From contig CAMCZJ010000009.1 in NCBI GenBank assembly GCA_945886995.1, positions 1-27,293 of the forward strand: a stretch of 27,293 bases of DNA. Direction: 5' to 3'. Within the stretch, counting starts at the first letter, position 1. Every line of letters begins with the position of its first letter. Origin of the DNA: Asaia bogorensis. GTDB taxonomy: Bacteria; Pseudomonadota; Alphaproteobacteria; Acetobacterales; Acetobacteraceae. The notes under the pieces are model-generated. The model saw nothing but the letters and a program-made list of their open reading frames with translations. It was not told where the DNA came from and did not search any database. Positions 15,675-23,739 of the stretch are shown piece after piece. The position numbers and the translations under genes were made by a program.

Positions 15675-15711
15675 TTGTATCAGGCTGCTTCGGGATAGAT
15701 GTTTGATACAA
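15675..15711. promoter_or_regulatory. Inverted repeat upstream of the TctC-type gene, operator candidate
   Basis: TTGTATCA (15675-15682) and TGATACAA (15704-15711) are exact reverse complements 21 bases apart. With flanking bases the arms extend to GATTTGTATCA and TGATACAACAAATC, interrupted by a 3-base insertion. The element lies 26-62 bases before the TctC-type ATG, where a dimeric regulator could act. No regulator gene is adjacent. Confidence 0.5.
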
Positions 15712-15736
15712 CAAATCGGACGGAGGCATTTCGCAC

Positions 15737-16705
15737 ATGGACAAGATTTCAAGGCGCGGCCTTGGCGGCATTGTGGCTTCTGGCTTGAGCCTTCCCTTTC
15801 TGGCGCGTGCATCTGATTGGCCAACGCGGCCCCTGACCTTGCTGGTGCCTTATCCACCAGGCGGGCCTTCCGATGTTTCAGTGCGACCAATGGTCGAACC
15901 CTTGTCGCGGCTGCTGGGCCAGCCGGTTGTCATCGAAAATCGGGCCGGTGCGGGTGGCAGTATTGGCGCGCAAGCGGTAGCCCAGTCCCGCGATGGGCAT
16001 ACGGTGTTGATTTTTCCAACAGCGGTGCTGACCATCAGCCCGCATGTGATGGCGGGATTGCCGTATGATCCCGCAACCGCCTTCACGCCCATTGCGCGCA
16101 TCACGCTTGGCTATAGCGTTATCGCATCCCACCCATCCCTGCCCTTCCGGGATGCGGCGGGCCTGATTGCCTATGGCAAAGCCAATCCAGGGCAATTGCG
16201 TTTCGGCTCAGCCGGCCCCGGCACCATCACGCAATTGACCGGAGAGCTTTTCGGCGATGTCACCGGGATAAGGCTCGAACACGTGCCCTATCGCGGTTCC
16301 GCGCCATCACTGACCGATGCGCTGGCCGGGCGCGTGCAATTGCTGTTTGATTCTGTTGCCGTTCCCGCAGTGAATGACGGCAAGCTGATTGGTATCGCCA
16401 CCATTGGGGAAAACAGGAATCCTGCCTTGCCGAATGTGCCAGCACTTGGCGAAATCGGGCTGGAACGCGCATTGGCCATTCCCTGGTACGGTGTTGCGGC
16501 GCCGGCAGCCATGCCGGGTGCGGCTGTTGCACGGCTGGCGGACGCATTTCGCCAGGTGGCGGCCATGCCTTCGGTCGCCGAAGCGATGGCGCCAGCCGGG
16601 CTTGTACCAGCCTTTGAAGGCGGCGCAGCCTTCGCGGAACGTGTACGCCGCGAAAGGGAGATGTATGGCGCACTCGCGAAACGCATCGGCATTCAACCGC
16701 AATAG
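15737..16705 (+). CDS. Tripartite tricarboxylate transporter receptor (Bug/TctC family)
   Basis: The 322-residue product is a periplasmic solute-binding protein of the Bug family. It begins with MDKISRRGLGGIVASG, a signal peptide with an RR pair that resembles a Tat signal, ending near ARASDWP. The mature part shows the family pattern: WPTRPLTLLVPYPPGGPSD, ENRAGAGGSIGAQAV, FTPIARITLG, KANPGQLRFGSAGPGT and VPYRGSAPSLTDALAGRVQ. Bug receptors bind carboxylic acids and other small acids. GGAGG lies about 10 bases before the ATG. No TctA or TctB membrane gene is in this window, so it is an orphan receptor, common where Bug genes are amplified. The next gene is a TauE/SafE permease, which might share its substrate. 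Confidence 0.92.
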   Translation: MDKISRRGLGGIVASGLSLPFLARASDWPTRPLTLLVPYPPGGPSDVSVRPMVEPLSRLLGQPVVIENRAGAGGSIGAQAVAQSRDGHTVLIFPTAVLTISPHVMAGLPYDPATAFTPIARITLGYSVIASHPSLPFRDAAGLIAYGKANPGQLRFGSAGPGTITQLTGELFGDVTGIRLEHVPYRGSAPSLTDALAGRVQLLFDSVAVPAVNDGKLIGIATIGENRNPALPNVPALGEIGLERALAIPWYGVAAPAAMPGAAVARLADAFRQVAAMPSVAEAMAPAGLVPAFEGGAAFAERVRREREMYGALAKRIGIQPQ

Positions 16706-16791
16706 GTTTTTGGGGGCAGCAAGGCGGCTATGCCGGGCCGTTTGGTGGCATCCCGCCCCGCGATACCATTGACGAGGCTAAAGGCTCCCTT

Positions 16792-17571
16792 GTGACAGAT
16801 TTTGCTGGCGTTCTCTCGATACTATTTGAAGGCATCAATCTTTGGGCGGCACTTGCAGTCACCTTCATTGCGGGGCTGATGCGTGGCTTTGCCGGCTTTG
16901 GTTCGGCGATGTTGATGGCGCCGATCTTCGCCATGCTTTTCGGTTCGGCGGATATGGTGGTGACGGTGGTCGCCATTGAGCTTGTCGTTTCATTCCAACT
17001 TTTTCCAGAGGCACGCCGGCACGCCAATTGGAAGCTTCTCACGCCCATGAGCATCGCTGCCTGCGCCGCCATGCCGCTTGGTGTCTGGCTACTGGCCAGC
17101 ATTGACAAGAACACCATCATCACTGCCGTTTCCGCAGTGATCCTGCTTTTCGTGGTGCTGATGTGGAGTGGTTGGCGCTATAAGGGCCAAAGATCGCAGC
17201 CGGCCACCATCATGATTGGCGCGATTTCAGGCGCGATGATGGCAACCACCAGCGTTGGTGGCCCGCCAGTGCTGTTATATCTGTTATCAGGCAATGATCC
17301 GCCGCAGGTGAACCGCGCCAATATCGTCACCTATTACTTCCTGACGCAGTTTCTGCTGATTGTTATCGTCATGGCATCTGGTGTGGCGGGCCTTGAGGCA
17401 TTGATCCGGGCCGCTATTCTTCTACCCGTCATGGTGCTGGGCGCCTGGGTTGGTGGCCGCGCCTTTCATGGCATCGGCAACGAACAACTCTACCGCCAAG
17501 TCGCCTTGGCCATTCTGTTCGCAACCGGCCTGTTTGGCGTAACGCGCGGGTTGCTGCTGATCACCAGCTGA
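16792..17571 (+). CDS. TauE/SafE family anion exporter
   Basis: The 259-residue product is a multi-pass membrane protein with about eight hydrophobic segments. It has the TauE/SafE signatures: FIAGLMRGFAGFGSAML near residues 24-40 and MATTSVGGPPVLLYLL near 148-163 in the second repeat. Members export sulfite, sulfoacetate or other small organic anions across the inner membrane. The start is GTG at 16792 with AAAGG about 8 bases upstream; no earlier start fits. It lies 86 bases after the TctC-type receptor on the same strand. Co-transcription is possible but there is no overlap. Confidence 0.88.
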   Translation: MTDFAGVLSILFEGINLWAALAVTFIAGLMRGFAGFGSAMLMAPIFAMLFGSADMVVTVVAIELVVSFQLFPEARRHANWKLLTPMSIAACAAMPLGVWLLASIDKNTIITAVSAVILLFVVLMWSGWRYKGQRSQPATIMIGAISGAMMATTSVGGPPVLLYLLSGNDPPQVNRANIVTYYFLTQFLLIVIVMASGVAGLEALIRAAILLPVMVLGAWVGGRAFHGIGNEQLYRQVALAILFATGLFGVTRGLLLITS

Positions 17572-17803
17572 GCGGGGGAGATAACGCGCGCCCCTTTTGC
17601 CATCACCATCCCCGCTTCACCTTCTTTGGGCGGCGGTGTTGGATCGCTCTGCACTGGGTGCGGTTCTTCAATGGTCTGGCACCAGCGCCCGATCTGGCTT
17701 GGGATATGTGGGGAGGCAGAACGGCCAGGGCTTGGCTCCAATCAGGGGCTAGGCCGGGAAACTTCTTGCGGTTCCAAAACTTGCCACCCAAAAGGGCACG
17801 GCT
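17572..17803. other. Intergenic region without recognised gene
   Basis: Between the TauE/SafE stop and the tRNA I find no convincing gene or second tRNA. GGGG and CCCC tracts separated by 13-16 bases and followed by TTTT near 17575-17608 might form a weak terminator for the TauE/SafE gene. The remainder contains short repeats of CTTGGCT only. Confidence 0.4.
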
Positions 17804-17877
17804 TGGCTGGGGGACCTGGATTCGAACCAAGGCTGCCCGGGTCAGAGCCGGGAGTTCTACCGCTAAACTATCCCCCA
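17804..17877 (-). tRNA. tRNA-Gln (anticodon CUG)
   Basis: The minus strand folds as a 74-base cloverleaf. The acceptor stem TGGGGGA pairs with TCCCCCA. The anticodon stem CCCGG/CCGGG closes the loop CTCTGAC with anticodon CTG. The T arm is CTTGG-TTCGAAT-CCAGG. The discriminator base is G, as expected for glutamine, and the CCA end is encoded. Confidence 0.95.
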
Positions 17878-17887
17878 AGGGACGCGC

Positions 17888-17916
17888 GTCTTAGCACCAC
17901 CCCCGCGGCGCTTCAA
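17888..17916 (-). promoter_or_regulatory. Possible promoter of tRNA-Gln
   Basis: TTGAAG and TAAGAC on the minus strand are 17 bases apart and end 10 bases before the tRNA 5' end. The -10 match is poor, so this is a weak proposal. Confidence 0.3.
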
Positions 17917-18001
17917 CTCACCCCTCGAAAGCGCTTGCCCCAGGGGCCAGATAACCGGATCATTGAACCGCGCCTGCAAACATGGCGAAGCCAAAGGAAG
18001 C

Positions 18002-19066
18002 ATGACCGAATTCGCCCCGCCCCTGCCCCAGGATCCCGGCCCCGCCACGCCCATTGCGCGGGCGGAAGCCTTGGGCGCGGCCTATGCGGCGCTTGATCTT
18101 GGCACGAATAATTGCCGGCTTTTGATCGCTTCCCCCAACCAGACAGGCTTTCGCGTGCTGGATTCCTTCAGCCGCGTGGTCCGGCTTGGTGAAGGCCTGG
18201 GCAGTACCGGTCAGCTTTCGGCGGCTTCCATGGACCGCGCCTTGGCAGCCCTTGGTGCCTGCGCCGAAAAGCTCGCCCGCCGGCCTTTGCGCGGCTTTGA
18301 AGCGGTTGCCACCGAAGCCTGCCGCCAGGCCAGCAATGGCGCTGCCTTCATTGCGCGGGTCGAAGAACAAACCGGCATCCGGCTGCGTATCATCTCAGGC
18401 CGGGAAGAAGCCGAACTTGCCATGGAATCCTGCGCGGCCCTGCTGGAACCTGGGGACCGTCGCGCGCTGTTGTTTGATATCGGTGGCGGCAGCACGGAAA
18501 TCGCCTGGATCCGCGCCGCCACCAAGCTTGGCGATATACCGGAATTGATCGGCTATATCTCCTTGCCGATCGGTGTTGTGACACTGGCGGAACGCTGCGG
18601 CGCGGCCTGTTTCACCCAGGAAGGCTTCTTCGCGGTGGTGGATGAGGTTGCAGCGCAATTGGCCGGCTTTGATCAGTTGCATTGCATCGGCCAGGAAATC
18701 CATGCCGGCGGCGTCAGGCTCATGGGCACTTCCGGCACCGTCACCACGCTTGCCGGCGTTGTCATGGCGCTGCCGCGCTATCGCCGCCCGCTGGTGGATG
18801 GCTCGACCCTTGATTGTGAGGCCGCCGATGCCGCTTTGGGGGATCTTTTCGCCATGGGGCGGGCCGAACTTGCGGCACATCCCTGTGTCGGCCCGGACAG
18901 GGTGGATTACGTGCTGCCTGGCTGCGCGATTTACGCGGCAATCCGGCGTATCTGGCCCACCCACACATTGCGGGTTGCTGATCGGGGCCTTAGGGAGGGG
19001 ATGTTGCTTCGCATGATGCGCGCTGACCGTGCCGCGGCGCGCCGCATTTCCCCGCGCCGGCGTTAA
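18002..19066 (+). CDS. Ppx/GppA-family phosphatase
   Basis: The 354-residue product belongs to the exopolyphosphatase/guanosine pentaphosphatase family. It shows the actin-like ATPase-fold motifs YAALDLGTNNCRLLIA (residues 28-43), ATEACRQASNG (103-113), LLFDIGGGSTEIAWI (156-170), GTSGTVTTLAGV and VADRGLREGMLLRMM. It lacks the C-terminal HD extension of E. coli Ppx and has the short length common in alphaproteobacteria. The start is the ATG at 18002 with AAAGGAAG directly upstream; an in-frame TTG at 17963 is less likely. It degrades polyphosphate or converts pppGpp to ppGpp; which of the two cannot be told here. rlmE follows after 9 bases in the same operon. Confidence 0.9.
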   Translation: MTEFAPPLPQDPGPATPIARAEALGAAYAALDLGTNNCRLLIASPNQTGFRVLDSFSRVVRLGEGLGSTGQLSAASMDRALAALGACAEKLARRPLRGFEAVATEACRQASNGAAFIARVEEQTGIRLRIISGREEAELAMESCAALLEPGDRRALLFDIGGGSTEIAWIRAATKLGDIPELIGYISLPIGVVTLAERCGAACFTQEGFFAVVDEVAAQLAGFDQLHCIGQEIHAGGVRLMGTSGTVTTLAGVVMALPRYRRPLVDGSTLDCEAADAALGDLFAMGRAELAAHPCVGPDRVDYVLPGCAIYAAIRRIWPTHTLRVADRGLREGMLLRMMRADRAAARRISPRRR

Positions 19067-19075
19067 GGTTACCCC

Positions 19076-19753
19076 ATGGCCAAACCAAGCTCACCCAGCG
19101 GTAGCCGGGGCCTGTCGCAGCGCCTGCGCAGCGCCGAAGGCCGCAGCACGGCCAGCCAGAAATGGCTCAATCGGCAATTGAACGATCCCTATGTGCGCGC
19201 CGCCAAGGAACGCGGCTTCCGTTCCCGCGCTGCCTTCAAGCTGCTTGAGATGAATGAGAAGGTGAAGCTGCTTCGCCCCGGCGCGCGGGTGGTGGATTTG
19301 GGCGCGGCGCCTGGCGGTTGGACTCAGGTGGCGGTGCAGGAAGTCGGCGCCCGCGGGCAGGTGGTGGCGCTTGATATCCTGCCCATGGACCCGGTGCCGG
19401 GGGCAACCACCCTGCAAGGCGATTTCCAGGAGCAGGAGGCCGAGGCACGCATTATCGCAGCGCTTGGCGGCAAGGCGGATCTGGTGCTTTCAGATATGGC
19501 GCCCAATACCACGGGCCATGGCGCGACGGATCATTTGCGCATCATGGCGCTTGCCGAATTGGCCTTGGATTTCGCGCTGAAGGTGCTGGGCCCAGGTGGC
19601 GGATTTGTTGCAAAGGTGTTTCAGGGCGGGTCTGAAAAAGACATGCTGGTGACATTGAAGCGTCATTTCACCAGCGTGCGGCATGTGAAGCCACCGGCCA
19701 GCCGGAAGGAATCAGCCGAATTATACGTGGTGGCGAGCGGCTTTCGCGGCTGA
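19076..19753 (+). CDS. rlmE: 23S rRNA (uridine-2'-O)-methyltransferase RlmE (FtsJ/RrmJ)
   Basis: The 225-residue product methylates the 2'-OH of U2552 in the A-loop of 23S rRNA, a late step in 50S assembly. The SAM-binding motif is VVDLGAAPGGWTQVA (residues 72-86). The catalytic K-D-K-E set is visible as Lys55 (SRAAFKLLE), Asp140 (LVLSDMAPN), Lys180 (GGFVAKVFQG) and Glu215 (SRKESAELYVVA). The basic N-terminal extension of about 30 residues is typical of alphaproteobacterial RlmE. It is coupled to the Ppx/GppA gene, a recurrent neighbourhood. Confidence 0.95.
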   Translation: MAKPSSPSGSRGLSQRLRSAEGRSTASQKWLNRQLNDPYVRAAKERGFRSRAAFKLLEMNEKVKLLRPGARVVDLGAAPGGWTQVAVQEVGARGQVVALDILPMDPVPGATTLQGDFQEQEAEARIIAALGGKADLVLSDMAPNTTGHGATDHLRIMALAELALDFALKVLGPGGGFVAKVFQGGSEKDMLVTLKRHFTSVRHVKPPASRKESAELYVVASGFRG

Positions 19754-19833
19754 ATAACGGCGTAAGTGATTGCGCGCGCCGGGATCAAGGACTATGGAGG
19801 GTCGCCAAGGTAGCGCAACGCGAAAGCCCCTCC

Positions 19834-21342
19834 ATGGCCATCGAATCTCCCCCCCCTGCTCCCACATCTTTTGGCGCTGTGCCGATCGCTGAGGCTTATG
19901 CCTTTGACGATGTGCTGCTGGTGCCGGCCTATTCCACAGTGTTGCCGGCGCAGACCGGCACGCATACGCGGCTCACCAAGGAAATCCGGCTGAATATTCC
20001 GCTGATTTCAGCGGCGATGGATACGGTGACCGAAGCACCCATGGCGATTGCCATGGCGCAGGCGGGCGGCATTGGCGTGATCCATAAGAATTTCTCGCCA
20101 GAAGATCAGGCCGCGCAGGTGCGGCAGGTGAAGAAATTCGAATCCGGCATGGTGGTGAACCCGCTGACGGTGCATCCGGACCAGACACTCGCTGAAGTGC
20201 GCGCGTTGCAGGACCGGCATCGCATCAGCGGCATTCCGGTGGTGGAACGTGGTTCTGGCCGCTTGGTTGGCATTATCACCAATCGCGATGTGCGCTTCGC
20301 GACCGATCCCAATCTGCGGGTTTATGAGTTGATGACGCGTGAGGGCCTGGTCACCGCATCGCCCGAGGTAACGCCAGATGAAGCGCGCGCGCTTTTGCAT
20401 AAGCATCGCATCGAGAAATTATTGGTGGTGGATGAAGCGCAGCGCTGCGTTGGCCTTGTCACCGTGAAGGATATGGATAAGGCGCAGGCCAATCCCCATG
20501 CATCAAAGGATGGCATGGGGCGGCTGCGCGCCGCAGCGGCGACGGGCGTTGGCGATGACGGCTTGCACCGCGCGGAATTGCTGGTGGCGGCGGGTGTGGA
20601 TGTTGTTGTTGTGGATACCGCGCATGGTCATTCCGGTGGCGTGATGCAGGCGGTGGAACGCATAAAACGGCTGTCCAATTCCGTGCAGGTGATTGCCGGC
20701 AATGTCGCAACACCCGAAGGCGCTTTGGCCTTGATTGAAGCGGGCGCGGATGCGGTGAAGATCGGCATTGGCCCGGGTTCCATTTGCACCACGCGCATTG
20801 TGGCGGGTGTTGGCGTGCCGCAACTCACCGCCATTCTGGAAAGTGCTGCCGCCGCGCGCGAAAAAGGCGTGCCGGTGATTGCCGATGGCGGCATTCGTTC
20901 TTCCGGTGATCTTGCCAAGGCGCTGGCGGCCGGCGCCGATTGCGCCATGATGGGCAGCATCTTTGCCGGCACGGATGAAGCACCCGGTGAGGTGTTTCTC
21001 TATCAGGGCCGCTCCTACAAATCCTATCGTGGCATGGGTTCACTCGGTGCCATGGCGCGGGGTTCGGCGGATCGTTATTTCCAGGCGGAGGTGCAGGATT
21101 CGCTGAAGCTGGTGCCCGAAGGTGTGGAAGGGCGCGTAGGCTACAAAGGCCCGGTGGGTGCCGTGATCCATCAGATGGTGGGCGGCTTGCGCGCTGCCAT
21201 GGGCTATACGGGATGCGCGACCATCGCCGAATTGCAGACCAAGGCGCGCTTCCGGCGCATCACAGGTGCGGGGCTTCGCGAAAGCCATGTGCATGATGTG
21301 GCGGTTACACGCGAAGCGCCGAATTACCGCGCCGAAGGCTAA
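19834..21342 (+). CDS. guaB: Inosine-5'-monophosphate dehydrogenase
   Basis: The 502-residue product oxidises IMP to XMP with NAD+, the committed step to GMP. AFDDVLLVPAYSTVLP opens the barrel, and two CBS domains lie at about 106-220. The catalytic cysteine is Cys318 in GIGPGSICTTR. ADGGIRSSGDLAKALAAGAD and the mobile-flap YRGMGSLGAMARGSADRYFQ are intact, so the enzyme should be active. No strong ribosome binding site precedes the ATG; the interval from rlmE is 80 bases. Its TAA stop is shared by two bases with the stop of the convergent FrhB-like gene, and a palindromic element begins 15 bases later. Confidence 0.96.
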   Translation: MAIESPPPAPTSFGAVPIAEAYAFDDVLLVPAYSTVLPAQTGTHTRLTKEIRLNIPLISAAMDTVTEAPMAIAMAQAGGIGVIHKNFSPEDQAAQVRQVKKFESGMVVNPLTVHPDQTLAEVRALQDRHRISGIPVVERGSGRLVGIITNRDVRFATDPNLRVYELMTREGLVTASPEVTPDEARALLHKHRIEKLLVVDEAQRCVGLVTVKDMDKAQANPHASKDGMGRLRAAAATGVGDDGLHRAELLVAAGVDVVVVDTAHGHSGGVMQAVERIKRLSNSVQVIAGNVATPEGALALIEAGADAVKIGIGPGSICTTRIVAGVGVPQLTAILESAAAAREKGVPVIADGGIRSSGDLAKALAAGADCAMMGSIFAGTDEAPGEVFLYQGRSYKSYRGMGSLGAMARGSADRYFQAEVQDSLKLVPEGVEGRVGYKGPVGAVIHQMVGGLRAAMGYTGCATIAELQTKARFRRITGAGLRESHVHDVAVTREAPNYRAEG

Positions 21343-22595
21343 TCCGGTATTTTTTTGGTCGCATTTTCCGAGCCGCCAAGTGTTTTCACTTGGCTTGAAA
21401 ATGCTCCGAGACCATAAGGCGCGACCAGTGCCCAGACATGATCCGGGATCATGTTGCGCATCTTGGCGGGTTCGGCGCGTTCAAGATGCAGCACGCTTTC
21501 CACCGCCTTCATTTCAACCCGCGCGCGGGCGAATTCCAAGCCGCGCGGGCCAATGCGCGGCATCAGCCAGCCGATGATCGGCCTCAGCCAATTCGGCATG
21601 CGGCGCAGCGGCAAACCACCCGCAGCGCGGCGCGTGTTTTCCAGAAAACCCTTCACCGCACCAGCGCGCTTGCCAGCGCTGCCCGGCGCGCTTGTGGTGA
21701 TTTCATCGCCAAGCAGCCTTAGTAATTCCTCGCCACGTTCATTGCGTACCAACAGCCATTGCTCGCCCTGGCCGCCCATATAGCCGACCGTGATATCGGC
21801 CAGTACATTGGTATAGTCCACGCAGCTTCGGCAGGTGAGGGGAAAGAAATCCGACGGCAATTGGCTGATCGGCAATTGCAGAAAGGGAATTTCGCGCCTG
21901 CTGCCATCGGCAAAGCGCAATTCCACATGGTAATCGGCGCGGAATTCCAGATATGTGATCGTCTCCGGCGCATCCGACAAAAGCCGCAGGAAATGATGGA
22001 ATTTTTCGGTGGTGGTATTGTCCGAACAGGGCGTGCCGATGACGTAAAGCGCATCGAGCCCAAGCTGCGCTTCCAAAGCGCGCAGCGCATAGACCTGGCA
22101 AGGAATGCCGATCACCGCGATGCGCCTATGGCCAGCGGCTGCCGCTGGTTCCAATAGTGCCAGCAGCGGCGCATAGCCCATGCGCATGCCGCGGCAGGCG
22201 GCCATGGCTTCCGGCTTCGTCACCAACACCGGCACGGGCTTCCACTTATCGTCAGGGTCCGGCGCCATGGTCAGCACGGCGGTCACAGCGCCCGCTTCCA
22301 GCAGCTTTTCAGCCAGGCGCGTGGTGATGCCGGTCCATTGCGCGCCGGGCTGAGGCGGCTTCAGCGACGCGCGCAGCATTTGCCGGAACGGGCCGAAATG
22401 AAGCTCATCCGGGCGCTTGGGGTCTCGTGCGCGGCCATGCACGGCGGCTTCCAGGCGCGGGTAATCCGGCTTGATGAATTGGCACGCCGCACCGCAAGCC
22501 TTGGGGTCCTGCATGCGGGAGACACCGCAATCCGTACACAGCCCGCGCGGCGCGGCTTCGCGGAAGGCAGGTGCCGCGATGCCCTGCCCCGTCAT
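21339..22595 (-). CDS. FrhB/BciB-like iron-sulfur flavoprotein (F420 hydrogenase beta family)
   Basis: The 418-residue product belongs to the coenzyme F420 hydrogenase/dehydrogenase beta-subunit family. Clustered cysteines at 20, 23, 34 and 38 (CTDCG and KACGAAC), Cys166 in IGIPCQVYAL, Cys190 in GTPCSDNT and Cys255/258 in TCRSCVDYTN indicate 4Fe-4S clusters; FAD is expected. The closest recognised relatives are BciB (8-vinyl chlorophyllide reductase) and 7-hydroxymethyl-chlorophyll reductase, but no pigment genes are nearby. The start is the ATG at 22595, overlapping the chrA stop by four bases, so it is the third gene of a ChrA-ChrA operon. The last ~22 residues after APYGL look foreign to the family and are encoded by the palindromic repeat at 21357-21413. 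The stop overlaps that of guaB. Confidence 0.85.
   Translation of the reverse strand: MTGQGIAAPAFREAAPRGLCTDCGVSRMQDPKACGAACQFIKPDYPRLEAAVHGRARDPKRPDELHFGPFRQMLRASLKPPQPGAQWTGITTRLAEKLLEAGAVTAVLTMAPDPDDKWKPVPVLVTKPEAMAACRGMRMGYAPLLALLEPAAAAGHRRIAVIGIPCQVYALRALEAQLGLDALYVIGTPCSDNTTTEKFHHFLRLLSDAPETITYLEFRADYHVELRFADGSRREIPFLQLPISQLPSDFFPLTCRSCVDYTNVLADITVGYMGGQGEQWLLVRNERGEELLRLLGDEITTSAPGSAGKRAGAVKGFLENTRRAAGGLPLRRMPNWLRPIIGWLMPRIGPRGLEFARARVEMKAVESVLHLERAEPAKMRNMIPDHVWALVAPYGLGAFSSQVKTLGGSENATKKIPD
21357..21413. repeat. Palindromic REP-like element between guaB and the FrhB-like gene
   Basis: Nested exact arms are visible: GCATTTTC (21361-21368) with GAAAATGC (21397-21404), and GCCAAGTG (21375-21382) with CACTTGGC (21387-21394), around a TTTT loop. 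Outer GGTC and GACC add four more pairs. The element is read in frame as the C-terminal tail of the minus-strand FrhB-like protein. The T run at 21349-21356 lies on the wrong side for an ordinary terminator. Confidence 0.65.
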
Positions 22596-23116
22596 AGCGC
22601 CAGCACCCCGATAATGGCGCCGGCGCCCAGCACCCAAAGCGGGCTGAAATCCGTCCGCCAGACGAAAACTGCGGAACAGATGGTGAGCACCACAGTGATC
22701 CAGCTTTCGGCGGAACCCTGCGCCAAAATCAAGCCCGAAGCGGCAATCAGCCCAACCGCAATCGGCACCAGCCCGCGTTCGATGATGCGGAGCCATGGTC
22801 GGCCCAACAGCCTTGCCCGCAGGCGAGAAAAACCGAAAGCCATCAGGCTGGTCGGCACCGTCATGGCTGCGGTCGCCGTCAGCATTCCAAGGATGCCGCC
22901 AACATGCCAGCCAAACAATCCCACCACCAGCACATTGGGGCCAGGTGCGGCCTGGGCGAGGGCGAAGCGGCGCGCGAAATCCGCATCACTCATCCAGCCA
23001 TGCACATCCACGACCAGGCGGTGCATTTCAGGCAGCACCGCAATGCCGCCGCCCACCGAAACCAGGGAAATGGCGCCGAAACCCAACAGCAATTGCCAAA
23101 AGATGGTCGCTGTCAT
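22592..23116 (-). CDS. chrA: ChrA chromate transporter, short form (second half)
   Basis: The 174-residue product is a single CHR domain with about five to six membrane segments. It has the hallmark stretches ISLVSVGGGIAVLPEMHR (residues 16-34), LAQAAPGPNVLVVGLFGW (52-70) and a C-terminal hydrophobic repeat. Two such half-size proteins assemble a transporter that pumps chromate out of the cell. Its ATG overlaps the stop of the first ChrA by four bases, and its own stop overlaps the FrhB-like start in the same way. No ChrB regulator is in the window. Confidence 0.9.
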   Translation of the reverse strand: MTATIFWQLLLGFGAISLVSVGGGIAVLPEMHRLVVDVHGWMSDADFARRFALAQAAPGPNVLVVGLFGWHVGGILGMLTATAAMTVPTSLMAFGFSRLRARLLGRPWLRIIERGLVPIAVGLIAASGLILAQGSAESWITVVLTICSAVFVWRTDFSPLWVLGAGAIIGVLAL

Positions 23117-23667
23117 TTCCCGCGCGCCCCATACCAGGACGCCAGAATGCCGAAAGGGGCCAAGCCCAGCACCACCATGGGCAAGGGCACCCTAAGGAAG
23201 CCCGCCGCCGTCAGCGCACAAAGCCCAACCGCCAGCAGTGCCAAGGTCGGCTTCAACTTCTGCGCCATCTTGACCGCGGTGCCGAGCACCATGCCTGCCG
23301 CCGCCGCCGCTACACCAGCCAGCACGGCCTTCACCAAAGGCACTTCCCCATAGGAATCATACAGCACCGCGAGCCCCATGAGGATAATCAGCGGCCCGCC
23401 AAACATGGAACAGGAAGCAAGCAAGGCCCCCACCGCGCCGTGGAAGCGGTCCCCAACCATGATCGCGGCATTCAGCGCATTGGGCCCCGGCAGCACCTGC
23501 CCAAGGCCAAGCGTTTCCGCATATTCCTGTTCCGTCAGCCAGCGCTTTTCTTCGACCAGCACGCGCCGCGCCCAGGCATTGATGCCGCCAAAGCCGATCA
23601 GCCCGATCTTGCCATAGGTCAGGAACAGATCGGCGCGCGTGGGCACCGGGGCGGGAGAATCACTCAT
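23113..23667 (-). CDS. chrA: ChrA chromate transporter, short form (first half)
   Basis: The 184-residue product is the partner CHR domain. A cytoplasmic N-terminus is followed by FLTYGKIGLIGFGGINAWARR (residues 15-35), then RWLTEQEYAETLGLGQVLPGPNALNAAIMVG (42-72), typical of the first half of a short-chain pair. It is the first gene of the overlapping ChrA-ChrA-FrhB operon and starts 71 bases after the polysaccharide export gene on the same strand. No clear ribosome binding site is seen, so readthrough from upstream or its own weak start is possible. Confidence 0.9.
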   Translation of the reverse strand: MSDSPAPVPTRADLFLTYGKIGLIGFGGINAWARRVLVEEKRWLTEQEYAETLGLGQVLPGPNALNAAIMVGDRFHGAVGALLASCSMFGGPLIILMGLAVLYDSYGEVPLVKAVLAGVAAAAAGMVLGTAVKMAQKLKPTLALLAVGLCALTAAGFLRVPLPMVVLGLAPFGILASWYGARGK

Positions 23668-23724
23668 ACCCGCAGAGGAACCCGTCGCGGGGCGCGGATC
23701 AATCCCCCACGCGGCGCGAAAGCC

Positions 23725-23739
23725 ACCTGGCGTCCAGGT
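23725..23739 (-). terminator. Weak hairpin at the end of the SLBB export gene
   Basis: ACCTGG-ACG-CCAGGT is a perfect 6-base stem reaching the stop codon on the minus strand. Only a short GGCTTTC follows, so termination would be weak and chrA may be partly read through. Confidence 0.35.

Noticed and set aside
17626..17803. Possible second tRNA or small RNA beside tRNA-Gln
   Set aside because: No T-loop, anticodon stem or acceptor pairing could be drawn; only short CTTGGCT repeats are present.
21349..21404. Ordinary rho-independent terminator for guaB
   Set aside because: The hairpin is strong but the T run precedes it on the plus strand, and on the minus strand it is followed by A residues; it fits a palindromic repeat better.
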